From an uncultured Paraprevotella sp. (GTDB taxonomy: Bacteria; Bacteroidota; Bacteroidia; Bacteroidales; Bacteroidaceae): a DNA stretch of 5,059 bases. Numbering within the stretch: the first letter of the stretch is position 1; every line of letters starts with the position of its first letter. The notes under the pieces are model-generated. The model searched no databases. It was not told the origin of the DNA and saw only the letters and a program-made list of their open reading frames with translations. The DNA is taken from the NCBI GenBank assembly GCA_900770805.1, contig CAAGLP010000173.1:1-5059 (forward strand), in the 5' to 3' direction. Shown piece after piece: positions 3,789-5,059 of the stretch. Position numbers and translations under genes: made by a program.

Positions 3789-5059
3789 TTACTTATGAAT
3801 CACACGGTCATTGAGCTCTGCCAATTTGGCCTTGTTCCAACGGTCGGTGGTACCTACGAGATAACCAGTGATGCGCTGGAGACGGTCAATATTGTGGCTA
3901 CCGCAATTTGGGCACTCGTCCATTACTTTCTCGGCATTTTCATATCCGCAATCCATGCAACGGTTGCGTGTGTGGTTTACAGAACCATAACCGATATTGA
4001 ACTTATCCATCATATCCACGATGTTCATAACGGCCTCAGGGTTGTGAGTAGCATCGCCATCAATCTCTACATAGAAGATGTGGCCACCACCGGTGAGGGC
4101 ATGATATGGAGCCTCTATCTGAGCCTTGTGAAGGGCTGAGCACTTATAGTATACGGGCACATGATTGGAGTTGGTATAGTAGTCCTTGTCGGTAATACCA
4201 GGAATCACGCCATACTTCTTCCTGTCGAACTTGGTAAAGCGACCAGAAAGACCCTCTGCAGGAGTTGCCAGCACGCTGTAGTTGTGCTGATAACGGTCGC
4301 AGAACTCAACAACACGGTCGCGCATATAGGTAATAATCTTCAAACCAAGTTCCTGGCTCTCATCGCTCTCGCCATGATGTTTACCTGTCAGTGCTATCAA
4401 GCACTCTGCCAAACCTATGAAGCCGATACCAAGTGTACCTTGATTGATGACTGGAGCAATACTATCGCTGGGGGCAAGATTCTCACTACCTATCCAAAGT
4501 CCACGCATGAGCAAGGGGAACTGCTTGGCGAAAGCTGTCTTCTGGAATTCCATACGGTCATGCAACTGCTGGGCAGTAACTTCAAGCAGGTTGTCCAACT
4601 TGGCAAAGAAAGCTGCCACGCGATCTTCCTTGTCCTTGATGTTCATGCACTCGATTGCGAGGCGCACGATATTGATGGTAGAGAAAGAGAGGTTACCACG
4701 ACCGATACTGGTTTTGGGGCCGAAACGGTTCTCGAACACACGGGTACGGCAACCCATAGTGGCACACTCGTACTTGTAACGCTCGGGATCGTTGATATCC
4801 CACTTCTCGTGATAGTTATAGGGAGCATCAAGATTGATGAAGTTGGGGAAGAAGCGACGAGCTGTTACCTGACAAGCATACTTATAGAGGTCATAGTTGC
4901 GATCGGTGGGCAGATAGCTCACACCACGCTTTTTCTTCCATATCTGAATGGGGAAGATGGCTGTCTCGCCATTGCCCACACCACGGTATGTGCTGTTGAG
5001 CAGCTCGCGAATGATGCAACGGCCCTCGGCCGATGTATCTGTACCGTAGTTTATTGAAC
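3789..5059 (-). CDS. nrdD: Anaerobic (class III) ribonucleoside-triphosphate reductase, C-terminal part
   Basis: This glycyl-radical enzyme reduces ribonucleoside triphosphates to dNTPs without oxygen. The frame stays open to the window edge: upstream of the GTG at 4979, which is only an internal Val, it continues through N-Y-G-T-D-T-S-A-E-G-R, a conserved NrdD segment, so the start lies outside. About 422 residues are present of roughly 700 usual; any N-terminal ATP-cone is off-window. Visible motifs are G-N-G-E-T-A-I-F-P-I-Q-I-W; M-G-C-R-T with its Cys at 4749-4751, the likely thiyl-radical residue; G-T-L-G-I-G-F-I-G-L-A-E; two Cys-x2-Cys pairs (Cys at 3957-3959, 3948-3950, 3912-3914 and 3903-3905) forming the C-terminal zinc site; and R-I-T-G-Y-L-V-G-T with the radical Gly at 3864-3866. 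The C-terminus L-N-D-R-V-I-H-K is typical. Activated by the neighbouring NrdG. All catalytic elements that should be in this part are intact. Confidence 0.97.
   Translation of the reverse strand, partial: SINYGTDTSAEGRCIIRELLNSTYRGVGNGETAIFPIQIWKKKRGVSYLPTDRNYDLYKYACQVTARRFFPNFINLDAPYNYHEKWDINDPERYKYECATMGCRTRVFENRFGPKTSIGRGNLSFSTINIVRLAIECMNIKDKEDRVAAFFAKLDNLLEVTAQQLHDRMEFQKTAFAKQFPLLMRGLWIGSENLAPSDSIAPVINQGTLGIGFIGLAECLIALTGKHHGESDESQELGLKIITYMRDRVVEFCDRYQHNYSVLATPAEGLSGRFTKFDRKKYGVIPGITDKDYYTNSNHVPVYYKCSALHKAQIEAPYHALTGGGHIFYVEIDGDATHNPEAVMNIVDMMDKFNIGYGSVNHTRNRCMDCGYENAEKVMDECPNCGSHNIDRLQRITGYLVGTTDRWNKAKLAELNDRVIHK

Noticed and set aside
4161..5057. Long plus-strand open frame of 298 codons antisense to nrdD
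   Set aside because: It mirrors a highly conserved, intact nrdD sequence on the other strand, has no recognisable domain or start context, and its openness follows from nrdD codon use.

Overview
The window reads as ordinary chromosomal DNA from an anaerobic member of the Bacteroidales, most likely a Prevotella-like organism. The support is a Bacteroidetes-type promoter (TTG, 20 nt, TAnnTTTG), starts that mostly lack Shine-Dalgarno sequences, the gene order tpiA / SPOR-domain protein / folE, and a class III (strictly anaerobic) ribonucleotide reductase pair. The genus is an inference from style and gene order, not proven. The first 19 bases are not biological: they match the 3' end of the Illumina TruSeq read-2 adapter, so this looks like an untrimmed contig end.

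Layout. Plus strand, left part: a tpiA fragment (21-494, its N-terminal third lost behind the adapter), an intercistronic hairpin (518-550), a secreted SPOR-domain protein (580-1086) and folE, GTP cyclohydrolase I (1004-1594), which overlaps the SPOR frame by 83 nt. A strong hairpin with a T6 tail (1627-1668) ends this unit and faces a convergent minus-strand gene. Minus strand, from right to left: nrdD (enters from beyond 5059, stops at 3789), a 128-nt structured gap, nrdG (3660-3157), a promoter-bearing gap, a CDP-alcohol phosphatidyltransferase (2932-2228), a large hairpin, and a GtrA-family membrane protein (2144-1725).

How the genes work together. NrdG uses a 4Fe-4S cluster and SAM to place the glycyl radical on NrdD, and NrdD then makes dNTPs without oxygen; together they form one functional unit. 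FolE opens the pterin/folate branch and TpiA is core glycolysis; the SPOR protein between them probably binds peptidoglycan. The phosphatidyltransferase and the GtrA protein are both membrane proteins likely to act in lipid or surface-glycan chemistry, and their exact substrates cannot be read from sequence.

Most unusual signal: between nrdD and nrdG the hexamer CTTTGT occurs four times at exactly 22-nt intervals (3717, 3739, 3761, 3783), starting at the nrdD stop codon. The last copy in the direction of transcription forms one arm of a 10-bp perfect hairpin (3685-3727). I see no phage, transposon, CRISPR, RNA gene or defence system here.
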